A program made the position numbers and the translations under genes. Source: P52-10 sp041397365 (lineage in GTDB: Bacteria > Pseudomonadota > Alphaproteobacteria > Rhizobiales > Xanthobacteraceae). Taken from it: DNA of 64,000 nucleotides. The notes under the pieces were generated by a model. It searched no databases. It was not told the DNA's origin and worked only from the letters and a program-made list of their open reading frames with translations. Below are positions 62,082 to 64,000 of the stretch, in pieces (position 1 is the first letter of the stretch; each line of letters begins with the position of its first letter). The DNA lies in contig JAWKWT010000011.1 in assembly GCA_041397365.1 (NCBI GenBank), positions 62,001 to 126,000 on the forward strand, in the 5' to 3' direction.

Positions 62082-62358
62082 ATGTCGACTTTCGATCAAG
62101 TTGCCAACATCATCGCAGAGACCTGCGATATTCCGCGCGATACCATCAAGCCGGAAAGCCACGCCATTGACGATCTCGATCGACAGCCTCGACTTTCTGG
62201 ATATCGCCTTCGCCATCGACAAGGCTTTCGGCATCAAGCTACCGCTCGAAAAGTGGACGCAGGAGGTCAATGACGGCAAGGCCACGACGGAACAGTATTT
62301 CGTCCTCAGCAATCTGAGCGCGCGGATCGACGAACTGGTTGCCGCCAAAGGCGCGTAA
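62082..62358 (+). pseudogene. acpXL: Acyl carrier protein AcpXL, one frame break
   Basis: Two frames join into the 92-residue carrier used to make the very long (C28) acyl chain of rhizobial lipid A. The first begins MSTFDQVANIIAETCDIPRD and reaches SHAIDDL. The second continues IDSLDFLDIAFAIDKAFGIK to the TAA at 62356-62358. The 4'-phosphopantetheine serine lies in the DSL of the second frame. The change at GATCTCGATCGAC fits loss of two bases from GGC-ATC. AcpXL is conserved in Rhizobiales, so an assembly error is more likely than true loss. It heads the acpXL-fabZ-fabF cluster. Confidence 0.88.
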
Positions 62359-62376
62359 CGCGCACGCGCCGGGGAC

Positions 62377-62837
62377 ATGGGCTCGAATATTTCCAGCTTA
62401 TCGACCGGGTGACGGCTCTCGATCTTGCCGAAGGCCGAATCGCGGTCGAGGCGGACGTGCCGCAGACCAGCACGATCTTCGAGGGCCATTTTCCCGGCCG
62501 CCCGCTGATGCCCGGCGTGCTGCTGATCGAGGCGATGGCGCAAACGTCCGGATGGCTGCTGATCGCTCTGAATTTCGAGCGGATGCCGTTCCTCGCCGCC
62601 GTCAAGGAGGCGAAGATGCGCAGCTTCGTCCAGCCCGGCGAAAGGCTGGCGATCAATGCCCGTATCGAGCACCAGGGCTCCGGCTACGCGATGACGCAGG
62701 CGGACATCAGCGTCAACGGCAAGAAGACCTGCAACGCGACGCTGACCTTCAGCCATGTCCCGTTCCCCAACGATGAGTTTCGCGCGCACATGACCGCCGT
62801 GGCCCGGCGGGTCGGCGTGCCGGAACCCCGCAAATAG
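62377..62837 (+). CDS. FabZ-like 3-hydroxyacyl-ACP dehydratase of the AcpXL cluster, start frameshifted
   Basis: The hot-dog dehydratase has FEGHFPGRPLMPGVLLIEAM, the FabZ signature with active-site histidine and later glutamate, then LAAVKEAKMRSFVQPGERLA. The open frame from GTG 62409 gives 142 residues. Upstream the same frame reads LEYFQLIDRV, and an ATG at 62377 would join it if one base were restored, giving MRLEYFQLIDRV. It lies between acpXL and a ketosynthase gene, as expected for the long-chain lipid A pathway, and its TAG overlaps an in-frame GTG of the next gene. Confidence 0.85.
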
Positions 62838-62851
62838 TGAAGGACGACATC

Positions 62852-64000
62852 GTGTCCGCAAACGACATCGAAACGTGGATCACGGGGATCGGGCTCGTCT
62901 CCTCGCTCGGCGAGGGGCTCGACGCGCATTGGGAGGCGCTGCAAAGCCGCGCCGTCAACGCCGACACGGAAAGCTTCGCGCCCTACGTCATCCACAAGCT
63001 CGCCCCCCTCTCCTACGACAAGCAGATTCCGAAAAAGGGCGATCAGCGCCAGATGGAAGCCTGGCAGCGGATCGGCACCTACGCGGCCGGTCTCGCGCTC
63101 GACTCCGCCGGGCTGAAGGGCAATGCGGACGTACTCGGACGGACCGACATGATCGTCGCCGCGGGTGGCGGCGAGCGCGACCTCGCCGTCGACAGCAGCA
63201 TTCTGACGGCCAGCGTGCAGGGCGATGCAGCCCCCGGCCTTCTCAACGAAAGGCTGATGAGCGACCTGCGCCCGACGCTGTTCCTCGCACAATTGTCGAA
63301 CCTGCTCGCAGGCAACATCTCGATCGTTCACGGCGTCACCGGCTCGTCCCGCACCTTCATGGGCGAGGAAATGGCCGGCTTCGACGCGCTGCGGATCGCG
63401 CTCGCGCGGATCGCCTCAGGCCAGAGCGAGATCGCTCTAGTCGGCGCTGCGCAGAACGGCGAGCGCAAGGACCTCTTGATGCTCTATGAGTTCGCGGACC
63501 TGAACCTGAAGGGCAGCTATGCGCCGGTTTGGTCGCGCGGCCCTGCCGGCGGCTTCGCGCTCGGCTCCGGCGGCGTGTTCCTGGTGCTGGAATCGAAACG
63601 GCATGCCGAGGCGCGCGGGGCGAAACCTTTCGCGCGCCTGTCGGCGGTCGAAACCGACCGGGCGCGGCGCGGCACCGACGGCGCGATCCGCGACACGCTG
63701 GACAAGCTTTGGGACAAGATCGGCGCACCGGCCGCAAACACCGCGCTGCTGACGGGCGCGACGGGCGCGGCCCCCGCCACCGGCGAGGAACGCGCGTTTC
63801 TCGCCGCGCACAAGGATATTCCGGCACGCGCCACCGCCAGCCTGACCGGCCACACGATGGAAGCGCAGGCGCTGTTCGGCGTCGCCTTCGCGGCGCTATC
63901 GCTGTCGCGCGGCGCGCTGTTTCCGCCCGACGCCTCCTCCGATGTCGAGCGCGCGAGCAGCGAGCCGCTCAAGCGGATCGCGGTCGCGGGCGCCGGCCAC
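62852..64000 (+). CDS. Beta-ketoacyl-ACP synthase-like protein of the AcpXL cluster (partial, runs off the window)
   Basis: This open frame runs 383 codons to the window edge. It is ketosynthase-like (WITGIGLVSSLGEGLDAHW, GFALGSGGVFLVLESKRHAE, SLTGHTMEAQALFGVAFAAL with a conserved histidine). At the position of the active-site cysteine it reads VHGVTGSSRTFMGEE (residues 159-173) with Ser165/Ser166 and no cysteine, as in chain-length factors. It may act with a second ketosynthase expected downstream. The start is the GTG at 62852, seven bases after AAGGA; an in-frame GTG at 62837 is an alternative. Confidence 0.8.
   Translation, partial: MSANDIETWITGIGLVSSLGEGLDAHWEALQSRAVNADTESFAPYVIHKLAPLSYDKQIPKKGDQRQMEAWQRIGTYAAGLALDSAGLKGNADVLGRTDMIVAAGGGERDLAVDSSILTASVQGDAAPGLLNERLMSDLRPTLFLAQLSNLLAGNISIVHGVTGSSRTFMGEEMAGFDALRIALARIASGQSEIALVGAAQNGERKDLLMLYEFADLNLKGSYAPVWSRGPAGGFALGSGGVFLVLESKRHAEARGAKPFARLSAVETDRARRGTDGAIRDTLDKLWDKIGAPAANTALLTGATGAAPATGEERAFLAAHKDIPARATASLTGHTMEAQALFGVAFAALSLSRGALFPPDASSDVERASSEPLKRIAVAGAGH

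Overview
This GC-rich, gene-dense window comes from an alphaproteobacterium of the order Rhizobiales, most likely Nitrobacteraceae (Bradyrhizobium, Rhodopseudomonas, Afipia or Nitrobacter relatives). The taxonomic evidence is an AcpXL-type very-long-chain acyl carrier protein cluster at the right end, an HpnP-type hopanoid C-2 methylase beside an RND/MMPL exporter, a Bug-type solute receptor, many CoA-ester catabolic genes, Rhizobiales-style palindromic repeats, and an Irr/Fur-like operator. Genus cannot be fixed from the sequence alone.

Layout. 0-1.3 kb: the end of a probable sulfoacetaldehyde acetyltransferase gene (xsc) and pta, the last steps of taurine/sulfonate breakdown. 1.3-4.3 kb: tRNA-Trp, a small monooxygenase-like protein and two hydrolases. 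4.3-6.3 kb: a broken P1B-4 metal ATPase under a palindromic Irr/Fur-like box. 6.35-9.18 kb: an island of about 2.8 kb inserted at the 3' end of guaA, flanked by copies of the guaA end. It carries a stand-alone class III nucleotidyl cyclase-like gene and a damaged zinc-ribbon gene, with repeated TGACGGTAGTTT sites at both ends. 9.2-18.2 kb: a minus-strand housekeeping block (guaB, a RgpF-like protein, an MFS frame fused to a quinone-oxidoreductase-like gene, a MAPEG protein, rsmB, a small secreted protein, guaA). 18.2-21.8 kb: a structured intergenic region, a frameshifted DHA2 transporter, rlmE and ppx. 21.9-37.7 kb: CoA-ester and molybdenum-hydroxylase catabolism (two acyl-CoA dehydrogenases, a thiolase-like/DUF35 pair, a MaoC-like protein, two CoA-transferase genes, a FadB-like protein, a hydratase). 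38-43.5 kb: a secreted protein, the RND exporter, HpnP and a cytochrome c. 43.5-56.4 kb: a thioesterase, an aminotransferase, transporters and a run of flavin or NAD(P) oxidoreductases with a fumarylacetoacetase-family hydrolase. 56.4-61.9 kb: trhO, tRNA-Gln, a Bug receptor, a HerA-like ATPase and an AhpD-like protein. 62.1-64 kb: the start of the acpXL cluster for the long acyl chain of lipid A.

The most interesting part is the guaA-linked island. A lone soluble cyclase beside a protein whose broken C-terminal frame contains an R-x4-H (HEPN-like) motif resembles a cyclic-nucleotide anti-phage system of the Pycsar kind, but no cyclic-nucleotide-binding domain is visible, so this remains a hypothesis.

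Caution: at least a dozen genes or gene starts carry one- or two-base frame breaks, including acpXL and the FadB-like gene. Many are probably assembly or sequencing indels, so 'pseudogene' here means 'the frame is broken in this sequence'.
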